From: Tetramitus jugosus | Taxonomy: Eukaryota > Heterolobosea > Eutetramitea > Acrasida > Vahlkampfiidae | NCBI GenBank assembly: GCA_937625935.1 | Contig: OW569349.1 | Location: 496,001 to 560,000, forward strand | Length of the DNA stretch: 64,000 nucleotides | Direction: 5' to 3' | Shown: positions 41,533 through 50,263 of the stretch, in pieces | Layout of the letters: each line of letters begins with the position of its first letter | Position numbering within the stretch: the first letter of the stretch is position 1 | Notes under the pieces: model-generated | What the model saw: only the letters and a program-made list of their open reading frames with translations | The model's database searches: none | Told to the model about the DNA's origin: nothing | Translations under genes and position numbers: made by a program

Positions 41533-41715
41533 TTATTTTCGACTGGCGGGAGCTCGGCCAATGTGATACACTTGCTCTTCGTCAATGTTCTTGGTCTTCT
41601 CTGGATGGAGTTTCGTATCCGAAGTCTGGGCCGAGGGAACAAAAATTGGCTTGTCCTTGTTCTCTCTTCGACTCGCAGGTGCTCTTCCCAACTGACTCAG
41701 TTTTTCTTCTTCCAT
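41533..41715 (-). CDS. 60-residue protein with duplicated LGRAPASR motif
   Basis: Complete small frame: MEEEKLSQLGRAPASRRE, an internal KPIFVPSAQTSDTKLHPEKT, and a C-terminal VYHIGRAPASRK. The two GRAPASR copies use different codons (GGA AGA GCA CCT GCG versus GGC CGA GCT CCC GCC), so the peptide, not the DNA, is conserved. The stop TAA falls within ATAAAATC, which may serve in 3'-end formation. It is a hydrophilic, charged, probably disordered short linear-motif protein. No family known to me. It lies 95 bp downstream of the TAF10 start, on the same strand. Confidence 0.55.
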   Translation of the reverse strand: MEEEKLSQLGRAPASRRENKDKPIFVPSAQTSDTKLHPEKTKNIDEEQVYHIGRAPASRK

Positions 41716-41983
41716 TCTTTTATGTAATCGCTGTTTTGATCCACCACAGTTTTAAATTTGAGGGTCATTTCAACTTGGTTGATCAGTCGATAACAAAGAA
41801 TCTATCCATTGTATTTACAACAGATCGGAGAAAACAAAATATCCCAAAATCTTGTTAGCCCGAACAGCCACCAAACAATCATCCAAAATACAAACCCGTA
41901 CGACCAGAGGACTCCAAAGGAGAAAAGCACGCTCGAGCAACCTCACCTTCGCACACCATCGCAAATAATAACGCACATGTCTC

Positions 41984-44701
41984 ATGCACAATAATCTCTT
42001 TGCAAATCACAACAACAACAACGAATCTTCTTCTTCATTTGACGATAGCACTGCCGCCGTCATACCTACTACTCCCTCAACAGCTACTCCACCCTTTGTC
42101 TTTTCCACTACTACTACTAAAACCACTCCAGTCACAATGACTCTTCAAAATCATCACAATAATGACGATGGTGGTTCCAATGTGGTTGATCAACAACAAC
42201 AACAACCATCATCACCACAAAATAATAACAACAATAATAACAACAATGAACAACCATCATCATCATCATCACATATAGCAACCACTGGTTCATGGTGGAA
42301 AGACACTCTCATTCATCAATACGTCAATTTGACATCCGCAGTCTCTCGTCCCAAAATGCCCAAATACTTTACCAGTAATTTTTACTTGACATTGAATGAT
42401 CCTCAATTGGACACAATCAAATCAGCATCAGTCAATGAACGTGTCAAATTGCGGCGTCAGACTCACATGTACCGCACAGGAGAAGACACTTTTTTATCTC
42501 TATTGCATGAATTTGTGCGTAATGCGCACAATCGAACGAGACGTTGGATACAGACACCTTCGATTGCTACGATACTGTTTCTTGTGCTGCTCGGATTCAT
42601 TGCTGCAGTCGCTAGTGTGCTCATTGAAGTCATGCTCTCTCACATGATCAATGCACGTCAAATTGTAGCCACGTTGGCCGTTCATTACACTGCCAATTGG
42701 ATGCTATGGATCGCGTATGGCCTGTTTTTTGCCTTTTTGAGTTCCTGTTGTGTTCAGCACATTAGTCCTTATATTGTGGGATCGGGGATGCCCGAGATGA
42801 AAACCATCATCTCTGGTATCAAGATGGACAAGGTGTTGTCACTGAGAACCATGATTGCAAAGTTTTTTGGTGTGGCCACAACGATATCAGGAGGTTTTGT
42901 CGTTGGTCGCGTCGGTCCGTTCTCTCACATTATTGCGTGCATGGCTGAGCAATTGCTCAAGATTCGTCTCTTTAAACGATTGCACAACAATGATTTTGTG
43001 AGGTGTAACATTTTGTCGGCTGCTTGTGCGGCTGGTGTGTCTGCAACGTTTGGTGCACCCATTGGAGGTGTGTTGTTCAGTGTCGAGATTACGTCCACCT
43101 ATTTTTTGGTGTCCAATGTGTGGAGAGGATTGTTGTGCTCCATGATTTGTGCCTTCTTTTTCTACATGGCACGATTACTCGGTTTTGTGAGTCATCACCC
43201 AGAGTTCCTCAGTCTGTTCCCAACAAACTTTCACGGTGTTCAGTACAAGCCATACGAATATGGTTTGTTTGTCCTGTTGGGAATCATAATTGGTATTGCT
43301 GGCGGAATGTTTATTACGATATTTGTGGCATTGATCAAGGCAAGAAACAAGAGACCATGGCTCAGAGATGCAAAGTATTGGACTGTTATGTTGCTGTGCT
43401 TGGTGATTGCTTGTGTTGATTTCCATATTCCATTGTTGAAGAATCCACCGGGCAAAACAATGAACATGCTGTTTGGTATTACGAATCTCAATCCAAAGTT
43501 TGGCAAGTATTTGCACTTGTCGCTCTACGTGGGCCTCAAGTACATTTTCACCATCTTGTCAATGTGCCTGCCCATTCCATCGGGTCAAGTTGTGCAATCG
43601 TTTATGATGGGTGCTGGAGCTGGCCGATTGTTTGGTGAGTTAATGCATGACTTGATTCCAGGAGTGACGAATCCTGCAGGTTATGCCGTTATGGGTGCAT
43701 GTGCTTGGGCAGCCAGTACCACGAGAGCCTACTCTATGGTTCTCATTGTTTTGGAGATTACAGGTCAATTGAATTATTTGGTGCCTTGTATGGTGTGCAC
43801 AGTGGTTGCTGTCACTGTTGCCTCTTGCATCTCAGATTCAATTTACAACATTATGATCAAGGTGAGAAATCTGCCTTATTTGAGTATGCCTGATGTGTAC
43901 ACTGGTCAGAATGTCCTGGCATTCAATATTATGCAAACAAAAGTGGATGTCATTACATGTAACTCATCTGCAGAGGAAATTTTGAAGCTTTTGATTGACA
44001 ATGATCATGACTCATTCCCTGTTGTGGACAACAAGGAGAATCTATTGTTGTTAGGTGAGGCTCAAAGACAACACATTCAACAAATGCTGGAGAAAGCAGA
44101 AGAAAATATTTCAAACAAGGAACAAACAGTAGAATTAGAGGACACCGAGCTTGTTCAGCAGCCCATCGCCTTCCCACTAAGTGTGACAACCGTTAGCCCA
44201 GATAGCAACAATACTCCTGTTATCCCTCAGACTCTTGTTCAACTCGACGATACTTGTATGGTTCTACCAAATCCATTCGATGATGTGTATGACAAGTCCA
44301 TGGCAGCATCCTCCTCATCTTCCGCTGTTCAGCAACGATCTGATCAGAAATCTGATGGATCATCGTTGTCATCATCACTACCAGCTGAACAAGAACCAGA
44401 ACAACCAACACTTAGGAACAGAAAGACAAAGGACAGTTCAATCACTCATCAAAATATGCGTATTGTGATTCATGCAGCAAAGTATATTGCACTGAACAAG
44501 GGTACTGAGAATGAGATGATGCTACAGATTGATCCTTCGCCATTCTGCATCACTGAGCTCACAACGATGAATAAGATCTTTTATCTGTACACCATGCTTG
44601 GATTGTCTCATGCATGGGTTGTTTCCTTTGGTCGTTTAACTGGTGTTCTCACCAAGAGAAATCTAATTGATGCCAGTAACTCCATGGAGCAGACTCTGTG
44701 A
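41984..44701 (+). CDS. ClC-family chloride channel with CBS domains
   Basis: Anion transport membrane protein of 905 residues. After an Asn/Gln/Ser/Thr-rich N-terminus (about 110) come about 17 helices. Selectivity motifs: GSGMPEMK (canonical GSGIPE), GRVGPFSH, and CLPIPSGQVVQSF in place of GxFxPxL. The gating glutamate of GREGP is Val (codon 42911-42913), and FSVEITSTYFLVSNVWRG has Ile where H+-coupled exchangers have the proton glutamate. This is the pattern of ClC-1/2/K channels. Two CBS domains sit C-terminally (DVITCNSSAEEILKLLIDND, FPVVD; then ITELTTMNKIFYLYTMLGLS, LTGVLTKRNLID), separated by a Ser/Gln-rich acidic linker. Probably a passive chloride channel. Confidence 0.93.
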   Translation: MHNNLFANHNNNNESSSSFDDSTAAVIPTTPSTATPPFVFSTTTTKTTPVTMTLQNHHNNDDGGSNVVDQQQQQPSSPQNNNNNNNNNEQPSSSSSHIATTGSWWKDTLIHQYVNLTSAVSRPKMPKYFTSNFYLTLNDPQLDTIKSASVNERVKLRRQTHMYRTGEDTFLSLLHEFVRNAHNRTRRWIQTPSIATILFLVLLGFIAAVASVLIEVMLSHMINARQIVATLAVHYTANWMLWIAYGLFFAFLSSCCVQHISPYIVGSGMPEMKTIISGIKMDKVLSLRTMIAKFFGVATTISGGFVVGRVGPFSHIIACMAEQLLKIRLFKRLHNNDFVRCNILSAACAAGVSATFGAPIGGVLFSVEITSTYFLVSNVWRGLLCSMICAFFFYMARLLGFVSHHPEFLSLFPTNFHGVQYKPYEYGLFVLLGIIIGIAGGMFITIFVALIKARNKRPWLRDAKYWTVMLLCLVIACVDFHIPLLKNPPGKTMNMLFGITNLNPKFGKYLHLSLYVGLKYIFTILSMCLPIPSGQVVQSFMMGAGAGRLFGELMHDLIPGVTNPAGYAVMGACAWAASTTRAYSMVLIVLEITGQLNYLVPCMVCTVVAVTVASCISDSIYNIMIKVRNLPYLSMPDVYTGQNVLAFNIMQTKVDVITCNSSAEEILKLLIDNDHDSFPVVDNKENLLLLGEAQRQHIQQMLEKAEENISNKEQTVELEDTELVQQPIAFPLSVTTVSPDSNNTPVIPQTLVQLDDTCMVLPNPFDDVYDKSMAASSSSSAVQQRSDQKSDGSSLSSSLPAEQEPEQPTLRNRKTKDSSITHQNMRIVIHAAKYIALNKGTENEMMLQIDPSPFCITELTTMNKIFYLYTMLGLSHAWVVSFGRLTGVLTKRNLIDASNSMEQTL

Positions 44702-44884
44702 TGAAAGCTAAACAACACTTTCTAGCTATTAAATACTGCCATATCAACATCTAATTACTCACAATGTATTTCCTCGTATGACTGGTATCCATACTTGATA
44801 TGAGTTGCACAACAAATGAGGCGCCTTTTTTGATACAACCATCAATCAAAAGGAGCGTTTAGGTCGTATTGAACTAGTTTTGAT

Positions 44885-46747
44885 TTATTCATAAGCAATC
44901 TTATCGCTCTGGTTGGTTTCTTTCAAGAATTGATACCAAACAACAGGGAACATTCGCTCGACTGGTCGAAGAGAGAATTCTGGTGTTGTGGCGGCATCCT
45001 TCATGAACTCCTCACGAATCCAGACAGCACAAGATAGAGCCAATGTGTTCCATGCCTGTCGCACTTCATCATTAAAACCAAGCCAGTCTTGCTTTTGCTT
45101 GATCGTTTCGTGGATTCGTTTGTTGAATCTAGTGATAAAATCAGTCTTTTGTTGTTCAGTTGTCTCTTGACTCTGAACCAACTTGATCCATCTGTGACAC
45201 ATATTCTTCATCTTTTCTCTAATAGATCTCACAAGAACGTACCACATTGTCTTTTTCTTCACAAGACCGACAACTTGATGTTGAGCATTGACATAGTACA
45301 CAACGGATCCCTCCTTTCCATATCCAGATCTAATCTTTTCGAACAATTTATCCTGATCGGATGCTGGATACTTTTGAACAGAAATCGTCTCAAAGCCAGT
45401 GTCTCTTGCGACCTTGACAGATTGCTCAATGTCATCTGCACAAAGAGTCTCCAAATTCTTCAATGAAGTAAATGCAATAAATCTAAACTTGTTCTCATCA
45501 AAATCAAACAATTCAACATGTTGATTGTCCAGTTGAAGGAACTCAAAGGTAGCACTCAAATGATGTTCATTCATATAGTCCATGAACGATCTCAAATGAG
45601 AATGAATCTGCTCATTCTTGTTCAACATGTTAAACAAGCCAGTAGCCACCTGTTTGGCCACCATGAATCTATTTTCAGTGTACAGAGCAATGTGTGATGG
45701 TTCTTCCACCAACAAATGAACATTCTTGCTTCCCATGACATAGTACAATTGATCACCGAGACGGACTTGTCCCAAATGACTTGCCTCTCCATTTTCCTTT
45801 GATGTATCAATCAATTCAACACATTGATTGAAAGCCTCAGTAAAGTAGTGCTCATATCTTGGCCTGTTATCCACTTGTTCACTCTCTTCCTCTTCCATGT
45901 CATCGTCATCTCCTGGTCCACCTGTAAACTTTTTCATACCAAAAATGACAACTTGAGATTCCTTGATTTCAGATGTGCTTGAAGCAATGGAAGCAAACAA
46001 GCAGAGACCTCTTGGAACAAATTGACGAACACGTGGGAACAAATCATAGATATCATCATCCAAAATTCTACCATGACCTCTTGATTTGACAGTTGGTGGT
46101 CTCACAGTGATATCAATAATCTCATGATACACTTCTTCATCAGCACCACTAGTGGTGATGATACCTTGAGGCACTCTTGTTCTAGCAACCTTGAGGTATG
46201 GATGCTCATTGGCCCAGTTCAATAGATCAGTAGCTCCATTGGACAATGGTGCTTCACTGATCCATCTCTTCATATCATCAATCTTGAAGAAGACCCTTTG
46301 CTTGTACCACTTTTGGAGGACAGCTTTTTGGATGGAGCTCAAGTTTGGAATTTCTTCCAATGCACGATTGGCAATCACATTAGTTTTTTCGGCATCCATA
46401 GCTTTTGGTGTTGGAGTAGCTGCTGCTAGTGTGGATGTTTCATTGGTTGTTGTTTCCTTCTTGTTTGAAGCATTCTTCTTCCTCTTGTTGTGATGCTTCT
46501 TCTTTTTGGCGCTCTGAGAAGCAGCTGTGGATGGATTGTTGTTGGTGGAGGTGGAGCTACTACTCGTAGTTGTAGTTGTGGTTGGAGTAGGAGTATTATT
46601 TACTGGGGCAGCTGTAGTGGTTGTTTTGGCGGGTTTTGCCTCGGTGGAGTCGGAGGAATTGGAGGCAGGAGAATCAGGACTGACCTTGACGTACTTTTTT
46701 GCAGGACGGTTATTCTTCTTGGTGGTGTTGGTTGGTGCTTGAGACAT
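44885..46747 (-). CDS. Putative RNA-ligase-fold (nucleotidyltransferase-like) protein
   Basis: Protein of 620 residues. A Thr/Ser/Lys-rich N-terminus (1-115, including KKKKHHNKRKKN) precedes a globular region. Order there: FVPRGLCLFASIAS; VVIFGMKKFTGGPG (about 45915-45950); LGDQLYYVMGSKNVHLLVEE (about 45720-45775); LSATFEFLQLDNQHVELFDF; KFRFIAFTSLKNLE. This recalls Trl1/T4 Rnl1-like ligases, where RGL(F) precedes the adenylated lysine in KFFN, then KxNG-like and E-containing motifs. Here KFTG would be the nucleotidyl site and the ATFEF Glu a later motif. A C-terminal helical region (MKNMCHRWIKLVQSQ...) is unassigned. The match is from memory and partial; an inactive relative or another fold remains possible. 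Confidence 0.55.
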   Translation of the reverse strand: MSQAPTNTTKKNNRPAKKYVKVSPDSPASNSSDSTEAKPAKTTTTAAPVNNTPTPTTTTTTSSSSTSTNNNPSTAASQSAKKKKHHNKRKKNASNKKETTTNETSTLAAATPTPKAMDAEKTNVIANRALEEIPNLSSIQKAVLQKWYKQRVFFKIDDMKRWISEAPLSNGATDLLNWANEHPYLKVARTRVPQGIITTSGADEEVYHEIIDITVRPPTVKSRGHGRILDDDIYDLFPRVRQFVPRGLCLFASIASSTSEIKESQVVIFGMKKFTGGPGDDDDMEEEESEQVDNRPRYEHYFTEAFNQCVELIDTSKENGEASHLGQVRLGDQLYYVMGSKNVHLLVEEPSHIALYTENRFMVAKQVATGLFNMLNKNEQIHSHLRSFMDYMNEHHLSATFEFLQLDNQHVELFDFDENKFRFIAFTSLKNLETLCADDIEQSVKVARDTGFETISVQKYPASDQDKLFEKIRSGYGKEGSVVYYVNAQHQVVGLVKKKTMWYVLVRSIREKMKNMCHRWIKLVQSQETTEQQKTDFITRFNKRIHETIKQKQDWLGFNDEVRQAWNTLALSCAVWIREEFMKDAATTPEFSLRPVERMFPVVWYQFLKETNQSDKIAYE

Positions 46748-47125
46748 GATCGAGAAAAGAAATTGATTGTTGTTGGTTTTGTGTGTTGATTTTGTCAAAA
46801 ATTGTGATTTATTTCATCAAATTTGATGCGTTTGTGAACTCGAGTGATCATGTTCGCATCTGCAGGATACTTCATGCAGAATTCTGAACGTGTCAACCGT
46901 CGAATGAGCGGATGATGTCTACAGAGAAAATAGATGAAATTACTCGAGCCTTTTTATTCAAAGATAGACTATAACCGTTGATATCCGCTGTTCGTGCTCA
47001 TGGAAGCGAAATCGGGTCTAAATTTACAAAGGAATTCCAGGATTTCTTGAAACGACACCTATAAAAGGGGATCCAAAGTTCTATGCAATTGTCCAAGAAA
47101 CAATACAATCAACAAATACAAAGAT
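46748..47125. other. Divergent promoter region
   Basis: Lies between the minus-strand RNA-ligase-like gene and the plus-strand scramblase gene. It carries a canonical TATA box close to the scramblase side (listed separately). No coding frame with family features. Confidence 0.45.
47060..47067 (+). promoter_or_regulatory. TATA box of the scramblase gene
   Basis: The sequence TATAAAAG lies 58 bp upstream of the scramblase ATG. With the usual 25-30 bp spacing to the start site, the leader would be about 25-35 bases. This is the clearest TATA box in the window. Confidence 0.45.
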
Positions 47126-47965
47126 ATGAATTTGCCATACCCAACTGAAAATTCAATTATGGGGTCTACTGCCCCTTATCCAGCAGAGTGCAACCTTTCG
47201 AGTAACAAGACCAACTTACCTCCACTCCCTATTGTGGGTCCTCCTCACACGGTGTATTCCACGACCACTCAAAGCCACACTACTTACACCGATCCGCTAA
47301 GTTCCTCACCTTATGATAGTCACAGTGGAATCATAGAGGCTATACTCCAACCAAACACCAAGTGTCTCGTGAAACAAAAGATGGAGGAATGGGAGATGAT
47401 ATCCGGATGGGAGACTGAGAATGCCTATCAACTAAAGTTTGGAAATGGTTATAGAGGTTTTGCCAAAGAAGAGAGTAATTTAGCTCATAGACAGTTTTTA
47501 GGATCATCCCGTCCTTTCAAGATGAAAATTTTCGTTGCTCATCCCCACAACAAAACAGTTACTCCTCTGTTGGTGATTAAGAGACCTTACAAGATCATTG
47601 GAGGTGAGTTAGAGGTGAGAGATTCAAACAAGAATGTCATTGGACATGTGAAGAAGAGATTCTCTGTCACAAGTCGAAAGTTCATTGTGACAGACCATTC
47701 AGGTCGAGAGTGCTACTCTTTGAGGGCCAGCCATGTTATTGGTAAATGCTTTAGCATCTATGATTCAAAAACTTCTGGAAAGACAGAAGTTGGTCGAATC
47801 AAGAAGCAATGGTCAGGATTGTTGCAAGAAATGTACAGTGATGCAGACAACTTTGGCGTGGAATTCCCTCCAGGATCCACTTACCAAGAAAAGGCTCTGC
47901 TTCTAGCTGCCACCTTCATCATCGATTTCTTGTTTTTTGAGAATAATAACAAATTCCAATTCTAG
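47126..47965 (+). CDS. Phospholipid scramblase (PLSCR family)
   Basis: Ca-dependent membrane lipid scramblase/tubby-like fold protein of 279 residues. A Pro/Ser/Thr-rich arm (1-80) with PYPAEC, PPLP and GPP motifs, as in animal PLSCRs, precedes the 12-stranded barrel. Family blocks: HRQFLGSSRPFKMKIFVAHP, LLVIKRPYKIIGGELEVRDS, GHVKKRFSVTSRKFIVTD, VGRIKKQWSGLLQEMYSDAD, NFGVEFPPGSTYQEKALLLA and the C-terminal buried helix ATFIIDFLFFE. The DADNFGV-(E/T)FP segment is the Ca-binding region in PLSCRs, where the acidic residues are kept. Single exon, with a TATA box upstream. Confidence 0.92.
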   Translation: MNLPYPTENSIMGSTAPYPAECNLSSNKTNLPPLPIVGPPHTVYSTTTQSHTTYTDPLSSSPYDSHSGIIEAILQPNTKCLVKQKMEEWEMISGWETENAYQLKFGNGYRGFAKEESNLAHRQFLGSSRPFKMKIFVAHPHNKTVTPLLVIKRPYKIIGGELEVRDSNKNVIGHVKKRFSVTSRKFIVTDHSGRECYSLRASHVIGKCFSIYDSKTSGKTEVGRIKKQWSGLLQEMYSDADNFGVEFPPGSTYQEKALLLAATFIIDFLFFENNNKFQF

Positions 47966-48163
47966 TTGGTGTGTGAACAAGGCACAACAACAGTCGTAAA
48001 TAAAAAAACCTGCGCGAATCAAAAATGAATTCTTCTTGTGGAACTTGCTCAGAACTGAGCTGTCGGAGATTCACTAGGAACTAACACCAACAAACAGGAA
48101 CAACAAAGCACCTCTGGGAAGCAAAAACAACGAAATCAACCGAATCCTTATTCATATTTAACT

Positions 48164-50076
48164 ATGGCAGATAACGAAGAAGTCATCAAACTCGATGACG
48201 ACAACATTACAAATGAAGAGCAACAACAACAAGAAAACAACAATACGGAGCAAGAAGAAGATGAAAAGAAGACTCATGAACACTTGCTAGATGTCAAGGA
48301 CTGTCCAGTTCGTGCAGTCAAGGTGTACAATGATAGAGCTGAAGTCACTCGAGTCATCACTCTGAACCTCATTCAAGGTGAACAAAGAATTGTTATCCAG
48401 AAGATTCCAAAGACAAGTATGATACATCAATTTTTTTTTCATTGGTTTGTTTGTGCTCGATACTAACTTGGAAAATTTTTTTTCATTGGTGTTGTGTGTT
48501 GTGTTCGTGTTGTGTCTATCATGATAATCTGTAAACAGTTGACAAGGATAGTGTGAGAGTGTCAGGTGTTGGTGAAGGTGATAACACTGTGTTGGAAGTC
48601 ATGTACAGAGACAGAAAAGAAGATGTTGAGAATGATCAGACAAGAAGCGAGGAATTGGATCAAGAGTTGGCTCAAGTTGATGTAGAATTGGATGAGTTGA
48701 GAGCATTGTTGAATAGAGTAAAGAAGGAGGATGACTTTGTGGTTCAGTACGCAAAATCGATTACCGATGTGAACACAAAGAATGCGAGAGATGTGTCTCA
48801 GTTGACGGATGGGGCCACATTGGAGAATGTGACTCAATTTATGGAGTTTTATGGCAATCAAGTCTCAAAGAATCAATCCAGAGTGATTGAAGTTGAAAAT
48901 CAAATCGAAGAAGCAGTCAAGAGGAGAATGAAGATTAAGGAGGAACGTGACAAGCAGAAACCACCTGTCACCAAGGCTACCTATAGAGAAGTTTGTATAT
49001 TAGTTCAGTCCAGTGAACCAGGAGAGGCTGTTTTCCTTGTGACATATATGGTTTACAATGCAAGTTGGACAGCCAGCTACGATATTCGTGTCAGCTCGGC
49101 TGATAACAGTATCTCTCTCACATATTATGGTGTGATTCAACAGAATACTCGAGAGCATTGGAAGGATGTAATGTTGTCGTTGTCTACGGCCACACCAAAC
49201 AACAGAAATGATCCACCAACTCTCAATGGTATGGTGCTCAAATATGTCGTACACCAGTCATACAATCATTTCGCAAAGAGGTCTAAAGCAAAGGGATCCA
49301 TATTGGGTGGTTTCGGTGGCGCTATGCCAAGTCTCTCTGCATCTTCCAACAGCTCATCTGTAGAGCAAGCATCAGTCGAACAGGGAAGCACAAGCTCTTC
49401 ATTTACGATTAATAAGTTATCTACCATTGCCAGTGACAATCAAAAGCACAAGGTTGTAATTGGAGTGATCAATCTTTCTGATATCACTTATTCGTACAGT
49501 TCTGTGCCAAAGAAGGAACCTATTGCATACTTGAAGGTGAGTGCAGTCAATGCTTCGCCATATTCTTTCCTCGCTGGTCCAATGAACGTATTCTTCGATA
49601 ACAACTTTGCTACGAGCACACAGATGAATCCAGTGAATGCTGGTGAAGAGTTTGAATCCTTCTTGGGTAAGGATCCAGCTGTGAAGGTCACATATGACCC
49701 TCCTTCCAAGTTTAGAGAAACTAAGGGCTTGTTGAGAGGCACTAGCGAGTCGACCGTGAAGAGAAGAATCATTATTAGAAACAAAAAGTCTATCCCTATC
49801 AAGGTAGCAGTCACTGACCAATTCCCAACTTCATATGACAGTCGAATCACAATTCAAGCCATTACTCCAAAGATTGCAACGGAGGAGACTCAAGAGAATG
49901 TGCCAATATTGTTCGGTGAACAATTCGAACCAAACAAGAGAAATGCCGATAAGCTCACAAACAGCTACGACAGCGTTCTAGAATGGACATTTAACATGAA
50001 TCCTAGTGATACTGTGGCTGTTCCAATCGAGTACACAGTATCCTGGCCCACAGGTTACTCTGTCAACGACATTTAA
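48164..50076 (+). CDS. DUF4139/DUF4140 (MuiA-like) protein
   Basis: Cytosolic protein of unknown biochemical role, 596 residues. Exon 1 is 48164-48416 and exon 2 is 48539-50076; intron gtatga...acag, 122 bp, splits an Ile codon and joins KIPKT to IDKDSVRVSG. The acidic Gln/Asn-rich N-terminus precedes DUF4140 (VRAVKVYNDRAEVTRVITLN). Helical coiled-coil segments follow (about 110-190), then the DUF4139 beta domain: VTYMVYNASWTASYDIRVSS, LTYYGVIQQNTREHWKDVML, LSLSTATPN, HKVVIGVINL and YLKVSAVNASPYSFLAGPMN, ending TVSWPTGY. All are characteristic of the family also called mucoidy-inhibitor-like or F37C4.5. Function is not known in any well-studied eukaryote. Confidence 0.9.
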
Positions 50077-50263
50077 GATCCCGCCGTCTGTACTCCCAAA
50101 TAAAACTTTTTCACTCAACTTCCACATGTTCTTCTCTCGTTCTCAAACGAACTGGAATTGTCGTAAAAACCCAAAACCCCTACCTCCCAAAAACTGCTTT
50201 GACAACAGACATGCCATTTTCCTGAACAAAGCCCCAAAACAAAATCAGTAACGTACATATATA

